This document shows, one piece after another, positions 51,147-60,895 of a stretch of DNA of 64,000 nt. The DNA is from GYS-P2D sp964414425 (GTDB lineage Bacteria; Bacteroidota; Bacteroidia; Chitinophagales; Saprospiraceae). Position numbers and translations under genes: made by a program. The notes under the pieces were generated by a model, which searched no databases, had not been told where the DNA came from, and worked only from the letters and a program-made list of their open reading frames with translations. Positions within the stretch are counted from its first letter, which is position 1, and each line of letters begins with the position of its first letter. The DNA lies in the NCBI GenBank assembly GCA_964414425.1, contig CAYPWL010000005.1, positions 79,754-143,753 on the forward strand. Direction: 5' to 3'.

Positions 51147-52024
51147 TGCCCAAAAACTCTAATCTAAAAGCATATCTCACGCTCGCTTTTCTGAGTGTGA
51201 TCTGGGGTACGTCCTTCATACTGATTAAGAAGTCCTTGATCGTATTTGACCCTATTGAAGTCGCCATTTTAAGGGTGGCCATATCTGGCTTGGCGTTCAC
51301 GCCATTTTTTGTGATGTACTTTAAAGATCACGAGTGGAAGCGTTGGCCGATGTATATGGTTGTTGCATTGTCGGGTAGTGCGATACCAGCAGTCTTGTTT
51401 GCCACTGCACAGACAGAGATAGGCAGTGCTACAGCTGGTATCCTCAATTCTATTACACCCATATTTGCCTTGCTGATCGGCATTATATTCTTCAAGGCTG
51501 CGACTAACTGGAAGCAGATGCTTGGCGTATTTATCGGGTTCTTAGGCACGGTCGGGCTGATCTTGATCGACTCGTCAGCAGATGACTTCAGTGGTCAGAT
51601 GCTCTATGGTTCATTGATTGTTGCGGGCAGTGTATTCTATGGAGCTAATGTTAATATCGTCAAGGAGTTTTTCTCCCATGTGACCCCATTGAGGTTGAGC
51701 ACCCTATCATTTTTCTTGGTCGGTATTCCGGTTATGTGTATGATTCCATTTACTGATATACCAGCCAAGGTCATGTCTGATCCATATGCGCCATATGCGC
51801 TGTCGTATCTAACGATCCTGGCCGTGGTGAGTACGATGATGGCCTTGTACATATTTTATCAATTGGTCCAGGATACCAGTGCAGTATTTGCTTCTTCAGT
51901 TGCCTATCTTATTCCAATAGTAGCCTTAATATGGGGTGTATTTGATGGGGAGGCGCTCGGCCTATTACATCTTGTCTGTCTCGGTGTCATTGTATCTGGC
52001 GTATACTTAGTAAGAGCAGAATAA
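51146..52024 (+). CDS. EamA/DMT family transporter
   Basis: 292 residues with ten predicted membrane helices in two EamA repeats (first around SVIWGTSFILIKKSL, second from GSLIVAGSVFYGANVNIVKE). The family moves amino acids, metabolites or drugs. Overlap with the dipeptidase stop suggests joint expression, so it might handle dipeptidase products, which is inference only. Confidence 0.88.
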   Translation: MPKNSNLKAYLTLAFLSVIWGTSFILIKKSLIVFDPIEVAILRVAISGLAFTPFFVMYFKDHEWKRWPMYMVVALSGSAIPAVLFATAQTEIGSATAGILNSITPIFALLIGIIFFKAATNWKQMLGVFIGFLGTVGLILIDSSADDFSGQMLYGSLIVAGSVFYGANVNIVKEFFSHVTPLRLSTLSFFLVGIPVMCMIPFTDIPAKVMSDPYAPYALSYLTILAVVSTMMALYIFYQLVQDTSAVFASSVAYLIPIVALIWGVFDGEALGLLHLVCLGVIVSGVYLVRAE

Positions 52025-52036
52025 CTTGAGATCTAT

Positions 52037-52044
52037 TATCTTTG
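52037..52044 (+). promoter_or_regulatory. Bacteroidota-type -7 element upstream of tnaA
   Basis: TATCTTTG fits the Bacteroidota -7 consensus TAnnTTTG exactly and would start a transcript about 120 bp before tnaA. A clear -33 TTG at the normal spacing was not found, so the call is tentative. Confidence 0.35.
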
Positions 52045-52168
52045 CAATCGTGCAGGTTCATATTAACATCAAGAGGAGAGATTCATTTATGGTCGTTGCC
52101 TAGGGCGACTGATCTATATATGTTTTTCAATTTTTTAATTCACTTCACTTTTTTTAATACCTCTATTG

Positions 52169-53545
52169 ATGTTATTACCACATATACCCCCTTATAAGAC
52201 TAAAACTGTTGAGCCTGTATACTTCAGGACTCAGGTCGAGCGAGCTGCTAAGATTAAAGAAGTTCATTACAATCTTTTTAACCTACATAGCGACTGGGTC
52301 GTGATCGATTTGATCACGGACTCTGGTACGGGTGCCATGAGCGAACAGCAGTGGGCGGAGATTATGCTCGGCGACGAGAGCTATGCAGGCTCGGAGTCCT
52401 ACTTTAAGTTGATTCGTTCGATCCAGAAGATCACAGGATTTGAATATGTAGCTCCAACCCATCAGGGACGTGCCGCAGAGAATATTCTATTCTCGGCGGT
52501 AGTGAAGGAGGGCGATGTCATCCCAGGTAATGCCCATTTTGACACCACTAAAGGACATATCGAGTTTCGTAAAGCACAGGCAATAGACTGTACGATTGAT
52601 TTGGCCTATGATACTCAAGTTGACTATCCATTCAAAGGGAATATCGACCTTAATAAATTAGAGACCGTTATAACCAAGTATGGCAAGGATAACGTTCCGT
52701 TTATCAACATCACGGTAACCTGTAATACGGTAGGTGGCCAGCCCGTATCATTACAAAATATAAAAGATACCTGTCAGATCGCTCAGAAGTACGACATCCC
52801 AGTATACATGGATATCGCACGCTATGCAGAGAATGCATACTTTATCAAGACTCGAGAAGCTGCATGTAAGGACTGGAGTATCCAGGAGATCGTGACGGAG
52901 ATATTTAGAGAGGTGAGTGTAGTGTGGATGAGTGCTAAAAAAGATGGCTTAGTTAATATCGGAGGCTTTATCGCCCTAAGGGATAAGGACTTGTATGATC
53001 AACTGGGCAACTTCACGATCATCTACGAGGGTTTCCTGACTTATGGAGGCATGAGTGGTCGTGCCATGGGGGCGCTTGCTGTGGGACTACAAGAAGGAAT
53101 AGAATACGACTATCTACATGATCGAATCACACAAGTCGCCTATCTCGGCGAAAAGCTAAAGGAGTATGGCGTACCCATACAAGAACCTGTCGGCGGTCAT
53201 GCGCTATATATTGATGCACAAAAGATGTTGCCTCAAGTACCTCAGACGGAGTATCCAGCTCAGTTGCTGGGTGTTGAAGCTTACATCGAGGGTGGCGTCA
53301 GAGGTGTAGAGATTGGCACATTGCTGGCAGATAGAGATCCTCAAACTGGCAAGGACAGAATGGCGAAGTTAGAACTATTGCGCTTGGCGGTACCTCGTAG
53401 AGTGTACACCTTACAGCATATGGATTATGTGGCAGCCACGATGGCTCGAGTACAAGATCGCAGCCATAAGTTGACGAGAGGATTTAACATCGCCAAACAG
53501 GCAAAGATCTTGAGACACTTTACGGTAGAACTGGAAAAGATATAA
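52169..53545 (+). CDS. tnaA: Tryptophanase
   Basis: 458-residue PLP enzyme that splits tryptophan into indole, pyruvate and ammonia. ATG 52169 is used; a TTG three bases earlier is unlikely. The PLP lysine lies in WMSAKKDGLVNIGG, and the family core includes IDLITDSGTGAMS and PTHQGRAAENI. Two features favour tryptophanase over tyrosine phenol-lyase: the Asp in AHFDTTKGH and the His in KILRHFTVEL, which correspond to Asp137 and His463 of the E. coli enzyme. A 144-bp leader precedes it, without an evident TnaC-like Trp peptide. Confidence 0.93.
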   Translation: MLLPHIPPYKTKTVEPVYFRTQVERAAKIKEVHYNLFNLHSDWVVIDLITDSGTGAMSEQQWAEIMLGDESYAGSESYFKLIRSIQKITGFEYVAPTHQGRAAENILFSAVVKEGDVIPGNAHFDTTKGHIEFRKAQAIDCTIDLAYDTQVDYPFKGNIDLNKLETVITKYGKDNVPFINITVTCNTVGGQPVSLQNIKDTCQIAQKYDIPVYMDIARYAENAYFIKTREAACKDWSIQEIVTEIFREVSVVWMSAKKDGLVNIGGFIALRDKDLYDQLGNFTIIYEGFLTYGGMSGRAMGALAVGLQEGIEYDYLHDRITQVAYLGEKLKEYGVPIQEPVGGHALYIDAQKMLPQVPQTEYPAQLLGVEAYIEGGVRGVEIGTLLADRDPQTGKDRMAKLELLRLAVPRRVYTLQHMDYVAATMARVQDRSHKLTRGFNIAKQAKILRHFTVELEKI

Positions 53546-53553
53546 GCTTAGGC

Positions 53554-54147
53554 TTAGAGCTCCCAGCCCCACCTCTGCCAGTCTTCTTCATAATCTACGT
53601 CGGAGAGTATCTCGAGGGCTCGGTATGTAAGGCTATTTTTCTTCATCTTGGCTATCGTACGATCGTAGACCTTCTCTGTACTCCATGGGATATCCTGGAA
53701 TAGCCTGTCGTGATACTTGTTCATACCGATGAGGTAGTAGCCGCCATCATAGGTAGGCCCTACTACTGTATCATGATCCTCTAATGCCTTGAAGGCCTGC
53801 TTAATATGTGATGACGATAGTCTCGGACAATCGCTGCCGACGATGATGCAGGTATCACAGGACTCGAATGCATACTCAAATGCCGCCTTAATCCGATCTC
53901 CTAAGTCACCATCCGATTGGATGGACTTATGAAAGATATCCTCTGGCCAGAGATCTCCAGTCGTGATCTCATTGGTATAGAAGAGGAACTTCTCATGTGG
54001 AGATTGTGCTACTACATCACGAGTATGGCGCAATAGCTCGATGTAGATTTTTAGGGCTTGTTCATCACCGACTGTGGAGGCAAGTCGAGTCTTGACCTTA
54101 CCGAGTTCTGGATTGCGGACGAATATGATGATACCTTTCTTAGACAA
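53554..54147 (-). CDS. DUF2064/TIGR04282 glycosyltransferase-like protein
   Basis: 197 residues of the GT-A-like family annotated as arsenosugar biosynthesis glycosyltransferase. Features: IFVRNPELGKVKTRLAST near the N terminus (the pyrophosphorylase-like LGKVKTRL), IIVGSDCPRLSSSHI with the DxD-like metal site, and VVGPTYDGGYYLIGM. No other arsenic gene is present, so the specific function is doubtful. Converges on tnaA with an 8-bp spacer. Confidence 0.85.
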   Translation of the reverse strand: MSKKGIIIFVRNPELGKVKTRLASTVGDEQALKIYIELLRHTRDVVAQSPHEKFLFYTNEITTGDLWPEDIFHKSIQSDGDLGDRIKAAFEYAFESCDTCIIVGSDCPRLSSSHIKQAFKALEDHDTVVGPTYDGGYYLIGMNKYHDRLFQDIPWSTEKVYDRTIAKMKKNSLTYRALEILSDVDYEEDWQRWGWEL

Positions 54148-54336
54148 GTACTTAAAATTTGATGCAATGATAACCCATCAATTTGAAATTATGTGAGCTA
54201 TTAAGCGGAGTTATGAATGATGAGAATCCTGAAATGGAAGATTCAACGACGATTTGACCGCACTCAACGATCAAAGTTTAGGATAGGCTTCTACTTACAG
54301 ATACTTGAGGTATTATTAATCTGAAATACATATAGT

Positions 54337-55194
54337 ATGAATGCTTCAAGCAAAATGAAATTTGTTGGTGCTGTCCTAATTGCAGCTGTCATGATGTCCA
54401 GTTGTCTGCTCCCGTCATTGCATCCGATATATACTGAGGATACGAGAGAAATTGATGATCGGATTATTGGGACATGGACCATAGATCTAAATTCGGATCT
54501 ACAGGTTCAATATGACATCCAAGTAAACCAAGAGGGAGATACACTTATAAACATTGAGGACATAAATATGGTGACATATAGAACCAAAAATATCGACACT
54601 TCTGATCAGGATTTTGAACATATAAAAAATATGTTTGACGATTTGTCAATTGATGATACACACTCTATCTGGACTTTTGAACGAGCTGCCCAAGTTACAT
54701 ATGAACGATATATCAATGAGTCGAACAACAGTACGATTTCAATGTCCATTGGAGCTCCTTCTATGGCACCAAAAGGCTATGAATTGTCTAACAAGATTGA
54801 TTTGCCTTATTATTTATTAACCTATAAAGAAGTAGAGCATGGAGATACAACGACAACAAGACTACTAACTAATTTGACTAATATCGGTGATGAGACCTAT
54901 ATAGACTTTGTACCATTTAAAGTTAAAAGTGGTTTATTTGGCAATAACAGTATCAGTGCGCATTCATTCGCCAAGATTTCTTTTTACAATGATCAATTAG
55001 AAATAAGAATGTTCGATGGCGAGTATATTACAGATCTACTTCATAATAAGAGAATCCGTTTGAAGCATGAAAAAATTGGAGAGGATGACGAAATCATTTT
55101 GACGGCCTCCACAACTGAATTGAGATCATTCATAGAGAAATATGGGAATGATGAGGATCTATACGATGATATAGAAACGTTCTCCAAACTGTAG
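54337..55194 (+). CDS. Lipoprotein of unknown function, upstream of a two-component pair
   Basis: 285 residues with lipobox VMMSSC (start 54337, or the Met at 54355). The mature part begins LLPSLHPIYTEDTREIDDRI and IGTWTID, a pattern seen in calycin-like or lipocalin-like Bacteroidota lipoproteins that start with a G-x-W strand. Beta-rich throughout, no catalytic motif. Stops 11 bp before the histidine kinase, so it probably belongs to the same operon and could be a sensory accessory or simply a regulated product. Confidence 0.72.
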   Translation: MNASSKMKFVGAVLIAAVMMSSCLLPSLHPIYTEDTREIDDRIIGTWTIDLNSDLQVQYDIQVNQEGDTLINIEDINMVTYRTKNIDTSDQDFEHIKNMFDDLSIDDTHSIWTFERAAQVTYERYINESNNSTISMSIGAPSMAPKGYELSNKIDLPYYLLTYKEVEHGDTTTTRLLTNLTNIGDETYIDFVPFKVKSGLFGNNSISAHSFAKISFYNDQLEIRMFDGEYITDLLHNKRIRLKHEKIGEDDEIILTASTTELRSFIEKYGNDEDLYDDIETFSKL

Positions 55195-55205
55195 CATTTA
55201 ACAAA

Positions 55206-56210
55206 ATGCCAAGATCAGTATATCGTATAGTTCTACACCTTGTCCTTTGGGCGGCGTGTTTCTATGTAGCCTTTAGACTATTTACTAAAGACTACAACAA
55301 TGTTATGATTGACTATATTTACACGGGCTTGTTTATTGCGCCCATGATGATCATAGTCTATCTCAACCAAGGTTTGCTGAATTATTGTATTAAGCGCAGA
55401 CAATTATGGATATGTCTGATTGGGATACCACTACTACTAGGTTTAGGAGTGGCGTTACATTATTTCTCATTTGATCAGCTATCAGATCTGCTTTTTTCTG
55501 GTTATTACTTGACGAGTTACTATACCGTATGGGAAGTAACACAATACTGTGCCATATTCTTGATTGTGACATCGTTACTAAAGCTTGCTCAAGACTGGTT
55601 TCAGATTAAGGATCGAGAGTTAAATCTGATCAAAGAAAATCACCAAGCCCAGCTGAGCTCACTAAAATCTCAGATCAACCCACACTTCTTATTTAATAGT
55701 TTGAATAATATCTATGCGATCTCTGGGGATAAACCAGATGCCGTACGTAAGTACATAGTCAAGCTGTCAGATGCCTTGCGGTACATGATCTATGAGACTG
55801 ATGAAAAGGAGGTCCCGCTGCAAGAGGAGATCAACTACCTCAAAGACTATATAGCCCTCGAGCAATTAAGGATGAATGATCCGAATAGTGTTCAATTCTC
55901 CCATCCAGAGAATACATCAGAACTGATTGCGCCACTGATACTACTACCTATCGTAGAGAACTGTTTTAAGCATTGTAATAAACAATCACCGGATATTGAG
56001 ATATCTATAGAGTTGAAAGAAACCAATCTTCAATTAATAGCATCTAATGCTATCGTGAAAACTGTTAAGTCAGATCAGAACACTGGAGGATTGGGTTTGG
56101 AAAATCTGGAGAAACGATTGAGTCTCTTGTATCCAGATCGGCATAAGCTGACCGTCCAAGTTGCCGATTATAGTTATAGGACTACCTTAATGATAGATCT
56201 GCGAGTATGA
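55206..56210 (+). CDS. LytS/His_kinase-family sensor histidine kinase
   Basis: 334 residues: four membrane helices in the first 130, then a short coiled linker and a His_kinase (PF06580) domain with the phospho-acceptor His160 in QINPHFLFNSLNN. The ATP-binding region has LILLPIVENCFKHC and TGGLGLENLEKRLSLLY. The start lies 11 bp after the lipoprotein gene and the stop overlaps the response regulator start by 4 bp (ATGA). Confidence 0.93.
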   Translation: MPRSVYRIVLHLVLWAACFYVAFRLFTKDYNNVMIDYIYTGLFIAPMMIIVYLNQGLLNYCIKRRQLWICLIGIPLLLGLGVALHYFSFDQLSDLLFSGYYLTSYYTVWEVTQYCAIFLIVTSLLKLAQDWFQIKDRELNLIKENHQAQLSSLKSQINPHFLFNSLNNIYAISGDKPDAVRKYIVKLSDALRYMIYETDEKEVPLQEEINYLKDYIALEQLRMNDPNSVQFSHPENTSELIAPLILLPIVENCFKHCNKQSPDIEISIELKETNLQLIASNAIVKTVKSDQNTGGLGLENLEKRLSLLYPDRHKLTVQVADYSYRTTLMIDLRV

Positions 56211-56881
56211 GCTATACCGTATTGATTGTAGACGATGAGCCTTTGGCTCGGAAGGTCATTCAGGAATTCGTAGCTAAGATGGATCAAGAGGTAATCCTAT
56301 TAGAGGCTGAAGACGCTCTGAAGGCCCAGAAGATATTAGCAGATCAGGAGATTGACCTCCTCTTACTTGACATCAATATGCCATTGATGACCGGAATTGA
56401 ATTGGCGAATGCCATATCAGCTAAACCCTTGGTCCTATTTACCACTGCATATGCAGAGCATGCAGTAACGGCATTTGAATTGGAGGCTTTTGATTACTTG
56501 GTGAAGCCGATCAGTTTTTCTCGATTTCAGAAATCTTTTAGTCGGGCCATTGAGCAATTAGCAACCAAGGTCGCATCCGAAATCTCCTGGATAATGGTTA
56601 AAGAGGGCAGGCGTATCTACAAAGTCCCTCACAATGAAATCAAGTACTTGCAAGCATATGGGGACTATGTCAAAATATTCAGCGCCAACAAGACCTATCT
56701 GATGAAAACTAAACTATCGGCTCTATTGAGCGACTTGCCCGATCCATTTACACGATGTCACCGGTCCTATATCGTTAATATGGATAGCATCAATTACATC
56801 GAAGGAAATCACGTCGTGATCAAGGATGAGAAGATTCCAATATCAGAGAGCTATCGTCAGGAGTTGATGAGTCGGCTATAA
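56207..56881 (+). CDS. LytTR-family response regulator
   Basis: 224 residues: receiver domain with acidic pocket VDDEP, phospho-acceptor Asp55 in LLLLDINMPLMTG and Lys in FDYLVKPIS, then a LytTR DNA-binding domain (IKYLQAYGDYVKIFSANKTY, FTRCHRSYIVNMDSI). Partner of the overlapping histidine kinase gene. Target genes unknown; the adjacent lipoprotein is a candidate. Confidence 0.94.
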   Translation: MSYTVLIVDDEPLARKVIQEFVAKMDQEVILLEAEDALKAQKILADQEIDLLLLDINMPLMTGIELANAISAKPLVLFTTAYAEHAVTAFELEAFDYLVKPISFSRFQKSFSRAIEQLATKVASEISWIMVKEGRRIYKVPHNEIKYLQAYGDYVKIFSANKTYLMKTKLSALLSDLPDPFTRCHRSYIVNMDSINYIEGNHVVIKDEKIPISESYRQELMSRL

Positions 56882-56897
56882 GTGTTGGTCGACTTAT

Positions 56898-57884
56898 CTA
56901 CCACTGATGGTGTACCATAGGATAAATCATCTCCTGATAAATCTCTTCGATCTGTTTCATTTCATCCTTCTTAAGCTTTCGCATTTTAATGGCTTCGAGA
57001 TTAGAAATGAGTTGCTCAAGACGAGAGGCGCCAGGGATCACTGTGCTGATGGCTTCATACATTAAGATCCATCGTAGAGCCACATGGACAAGTTCTACTT
57101 CATCGGGAAATATTTTCTTTAGTCTCTTAGCTGCTTTTAGCCCGATGTTATAGTCGACACCTGAGAAGGTCTCGCCCTTGTCAAAATAGGCACCTTCTCT
57201 ATTGAAGTGGCGGTGATCTGTAGATTCGAAGCTTGTGCTGCGCTTATACTTTCCGGTTAATAGACCACTTGCCAGTGGTACTCTGGCTATGATGCCGACA
57301 TTGCGCCGTTTGGCCTCTCTAAAGAAGAGCTCATTAGGCCGATGTCGGAACATATTATAAATGATCTGCACTGTGCAAACATTCGAATATTCGATGGCTT
57401 TGAGGGCCTCTTCTATTTTCTCTACGCTGACACCGAGGTGTTTGATTTTACCTTCTTGCTTTAGTTTGTCGAACTCTTCAAATATCTCTGGACGATAATA
57501 TACCTCTATCGGAGGGCAGTGCAGTTGGATAAGATCTATACAATCTAATTTGGTATTGCACAGACTGTCTTCAACATAGCCCCTAAGCATCTTAGGCGTA
57601 TAGCCTTCATTGTTATGAGGGTTAATCTGTCTGCCGCACTTAGTTGCGATATAGACCTCTTCACTTCGAGATCTTATGATTTTGCCAACTGCTTGTTCGC
57701 TGAGACCTCCTTCGTAGACGTCGGCGGTATCAATGAAATTAATGCCCTGATCTATCGCTTCATTCAGAATTTTATGGGCATTCTTTCTGTCAAATCCGCT
57801 GCCCCACTTTCCGCCTACTTGCCAAGTGCCAAGGCTAACTGCAGAAACTTCTAAACCCGTTTTACCAAGTGTGCGATATTTCAT
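56898..57884 (-). CDS. Aldo/keto reductase
   Basis: 328 residues, start at ATG 57884 (MKYRTLGKTGLEVSAVSLGT); the frame continues to 57902 but the family N terminus begins here. The catalytic Asp-Tyr pair is in FIDTADVYEGGLSE, Lys in IATKCGRQ and His in DLIQLHCPP; NADP-binding end is VIPGASRLEQLISNL. Substrate unknown. It stands 32 bp behind the efflux adaptor gene and may be co-transcribed with it. Confidence 0.9.
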   Translation of the reverse strand: MKYRTLGKTGLEVSAVSLGTWQVGGKWGSGFDRKNAHKILNEAIDQGINFIDTADVYEGGLSEQAVGKIIRSRSEEVYIATKCGRQINPHNNEGYTPKMLRGYVEDSLCNTKLDCIDLIQLHCPPIEVYYRPEIFEEFDKLKQEGKIKHLGVSVEKIEEALKAIEYSNVCTVQIIYNMFRHRPNELFFREAKRRNVGIIARVPLASGLLTGKYKRSTSFESTDHRHFNREGAYFDKGETFSGVDYNIGLKAAKRLKKIFPDEVELVHVALRWILMYEAISTVIPGASRLEQLISNLEAIKMRKLKKDEMKQIEEIYQEMIYPMVHHQW

Positions 57885-57916
57885 AAGTCCTAAGTATTTC
57901 AATGTGAGCTTTATGC

Positions 57917-59272
57917 TTACTCTTCTCCCTTATTAACGTCTTCCTTCAACCTTAGCTCTGTGCCATTTTCTATGACTTTAGATAGGGCAGAGTAAGGTCC
58001 TGAGATCACTTGTTGATCAACATCGAGGCCAGTCTTGAGCTCGATGAATTCGTCATCTTGGATGCCAGTAGTAACTTGTACCATACGGGCGGTATCGCTC
58101 TCATATAAGAACACGACTTCCTTAAGGTCTTCTTCTTCGCCATCCTCAGCTATATTGCGGATGGTGACGGCCTGTATAGGGAGGGATAGTACTTCATCTT
58201 GTACATCAGTGATGATCTCTACCGATGCCGACATACCTGGTCTAAATGGGTAGCCACTCTGATCATTGGTGAGGTCGCGATACGAACTTGGGTCCAAGCG
58301 TATCTTGACGATGAAGTTAGTAACCTGATCAGTGTTTAGACTGCTCGAGGTGCCCGATGCTGCATTAGAGGCAGAGTTAGCGATCTCGGTAACTTTACCT
58401 GCAAATTTTTTGTCGATATAGGCATCTACTTCGATGTCGACATCATCATTGAGTTGCACTTTCAGGATGTCGTTCTCGGTAACTTCGACTTGAGCCTCCA
58501 TGGTGTTTAAGTCTGAGATACGCATGATCTCGGTACCTGTCATGGTTGCTGTTCCTACGACTCGCTCTCCTTTTTCTACGGAGAGGCTGGATATAACTCC
58601 AGTCGTCGGAGACTTAATTGTTGTTCGGCTGAGGTTAGTCTTGAGCTCTTTGAGTGAGGCTTGAGAACTTAACACAGTATACTCTGCGGCTTTAGCAGAT
58701 TCTCTTGCTGATGTGATATTGGCCAGAGCTGAAGCGATACTGGCTTGTGCTGACTCCACCTGTGCTAAACTCTGGTCGTAGACCTCTTGGCTGATTACGC
58801 CTTCTTCGAACAGCTGTTTGTTTCGATCATGCACCCGATTAGCTTGTTTAAGAGAGGTCTCCAATTCTAATTTTTGTGATTCACTCGATGCGATTTGCGC
58901 TCGAGATGTTGCCATGTTAGACTTGGCATTATTGAGATTAGCTTCGCCGCGTTCTACAGCTGATAGGAACACTTCGGGATCGACTCTGAGCAGTAATTGG
59001 CCTTGCACTACGGAGTCGCCCTCCTCTACATACAACTCGACAATCTCGCCAGATACATCCGGACTGATGATGACTTCGGTTTCTGGATAGATCCTGCCAC
59101 TGGCAGACACGGTCTCTTTGATCGTTCTCTTGGTCGTCTGGGCAGTGTCGACCTCCTCGCCTTCTGGTTCCGAGGAGTTTTTATATCCTACAAATGCTAC
59201 TATCCCTGCAACAACGAGCAAGAGTATTAATAGAATCCACTTCCGTCTGCCTGATTTCTTCTTTCGAGCCAT
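57917..59272 (-). CDS. Efflux periplasmic adaptor (HlyD/MacA/RND type)
   Basis: 451 residues with a single N-terminal membrane anchor (WILLILLLVVAGIVAFVGY) after a basic start, a barrel-sandwich half (VIISPDVSGEIVELYVEEGD), a long coiled-coil hairpin (about residues 105-215), the second lipoyl half (TTIKSPTTGVISSLSVEKGE) and the beta-barrel and membrane-proximal domains. Starts 46 bp after the tolC-like gene. No inner-membrane RND or ABC pump gene is found next to it in the window. Confidence 0.9.
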   Translation of the reverse strand: MARKKKSGRRKWILLILLLVVAGIVAFVGYKNSSEPEGEEVDTAQTTKRTIKETVSASGRIYPETEVIISPDVSGEIVELYVEEGDSVVQGQLLLRVDPEVFLSAVERGEANLNNAKSNMATSRAQIASSESQKLELETSLKQANRVHDRNKQLFEEGVISQEVYDQSLAQVESAQASIASALANITSARESAKAAEYTVLSSQASLKELKTNLSRTTIKSPTTGVISSLSVEKGERVVGTATMTGTEIMRISDLNTMEAQVEVTENDILKVQLNDDVDIEVDAYIDKKFAGKVTEIANSASNAASGTSSSLNTDQVTNFIVKIRLDPSSYRDLTNDQSGYPFRPGMSASVEIITDVQDEVLSLPIQAVTIRNIAEDGEEEDLKEVVFLYESDTARMVQVTTGIQDDEFIELKTGLDVDQQVISGPYSALSKVIENGTELRLKEDVNKGEE

Positions 59273-59318
59273 TCTGATATATGATGATATCGATTACCAG
59301 CTTCAATCGGCTATATAA

Positions 59319-60743
59319 TTAATCTAAGCCTACTGGATAACCTTGATAATAATCTAATAATTTAACCCGTAACACATAGTCATATTTTGCTAATAGATAG
59401 TTCGTACGAGCTGTGTTGACCTGGTCTTGGATACTAATATAGTCATATGAGTTTAGAGCGCCGAGTTGGTATCGCTTTTCAGCGTTTTCATATGATATTT
59501 CTCTTGCTTTGAGGGTTTTTTCAGCCGCATCGAGACTGAGCTTTGAGGCCTTAGCATCCGTGATCAATTGCATGAGATCGTTGCGTACGATTACGAGGTT
59601 TTTATTTTTTTCTGTTTCCAGATTTTCTAAGTCGATCTTAGCTCTACTGACATTGGCTTTAGTCGCACCTCGATTGTAGATTGGCACACTGACGTTGAGA
59701 CCAAAACCGTAATTGAAGTTATCAGTAAACTGGGTTCCATATGGACTGTTATCGAATACAGGAAAACTGCTCTGCGTAGTGATAACTGCGGGCTGATTAT
59801 TGATTAATACCTCAGAGTTTACGGAGATATCTTCTGTGCCTACGACCTCTCGACCTTGATTACTATAGTTAGTACCTGCACTACCTCCGATACCGATGAA
59901 TGGATAAAATGCAGACTCTGCAATCTCTACACCTATACTGGCAGCATTAATCTGATGATCGAGTTGTCTGGTCGCTGGCTGAAAGGCCAGTGCTCGCTGA
60001 TAAGCATCTTCGAATAATAACAGATCAAGATTGGTATATACTTGTTGGTCAAAGTCTGGCTTCTTGACCCGGAGTTCTTGTTCTGATGGTAGATTGATGA
60101 TAGCTTTGAGCTGCACCATTGCGATGTCTATTCTGTTTTGGGCGATGACAAGATCTTGTTCTGATGTTGCCTGCTGTGCCTCGAGGTCGAATAATTCAAA
60201 TTTTGCCCGACTACCTGCATCTACTAATTTGATCATCTGATCGATCTGATCGTTGATGGCTTTAACCTGTAGATTGACATTGTCATAGTTGTCCTGTGCA
60301 AAGAGCACCTCGAAAAAAGCGCTTACCGTATTGAGGGTAAGCATGTTGAGCGCAGTGGATTTCTGTGCCTCTGATACTTTTTCGAACTCTTCACTTTGGA
60401 GGATGCTATTTTTAATGCGGCCTCCATTATAGAGTGTCATATTGGTATTAAGGCTATAACCATTGGAAAAGAATGTGGTCGTGACGAATGAGTTAGTCGT
60501 CGGGTCTATGCTACGTCCGAAATTCACAAAAGCATTAGCACTACCAGATAGATCCGGCAATCTGCTATCTCGACTCTGTTTTGTATTGATGGCTGATCGC
60601 TCGAGCTCGAGATCTGACTGATAGATGTCAAAACTATTTTCGATCGCATACTGGATACATCGGTTCAGAGACCATTCATCCTGAGACAATCCGATATTCT
60701 GTAGTATCGCTATGAGTAAGAAGGAAAAGAAAGCCTTTTTCAT
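59319..60743 (-). CDS. TolC-family outer-membrane efflux protein
   Basis: 474 residues, signal peptide (cleavage near GLS|QDEW), then two OEP repeats with long alpha-helical hairpins (CIQYAIENSFDIYQSDLELE; DAKASKLSLDAAEKTLKARE; YENAEKRYQLGALNSYDYIS). Forms the outer-membrane channel for the adaptor encoded next. First gene of this minus-strand operon. Confidence 0.92.
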   Translation of the reverse strand: MKKAFFSFLLIAILQNIGLSQDEWSLNRCIQYAIENSFDIYQSDLELERSAINTKQSRDSRLPDLSGSANAFVNFGRSIDPTTNSFVTTTFFSNGYSLNTNMTLYNGGRIKNSILQSEEFEKVSEAQKSTALNMLTLNTVSAFFEVLFAQDNYDNVNLQVKAINDQIDQMIKLVDAGSRAKFELFDLEAQQATSEQDLVIAQNRIDIAMVQLKAIINLPSEQELRVKKPDFDQQVYTNLDLLLFEDAYQRALAFQPATRQLDHQINAASIGVEIAESAFYPFIGIGGSAGTNYSNQGREVVGTEDISVNSEVLINNQPAVITTQSSFPVFDNSPYGTQFTDNFNYGFGLNVSVPIYNRGATKANVSRAKIDLENLETEKNKNLVIVRNDLMQLITDAKASKLSLDAAEKTLKAREISYENAEKRYQLGALNSYDYISIQDQVNTARTNYLLAKYDYVLRVKLLDYYQGYPVGLD

Positions 60744-60895
60744 GCTTATGTTATTGTGAGCAGTAAAAGTAGATTTATGATACCGCTGGCAAGAACTATT
60801 TATATGAATTTTGCCAGTTTATAGATTAATATAGCCAATAGACGGTGTTTGGGCCCCAAAGGTGACATTGATTGAAGATAAAATTGAGATTATTT

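Noticed and set aside
52090..52104. Tiny frame ATG GTC GTT GCC TAG before tnaA, with a purine-rich stretch upstream
   Set aside because: Only four codons and no Trp, so it does not resemble the TnaC leader; probably chance.
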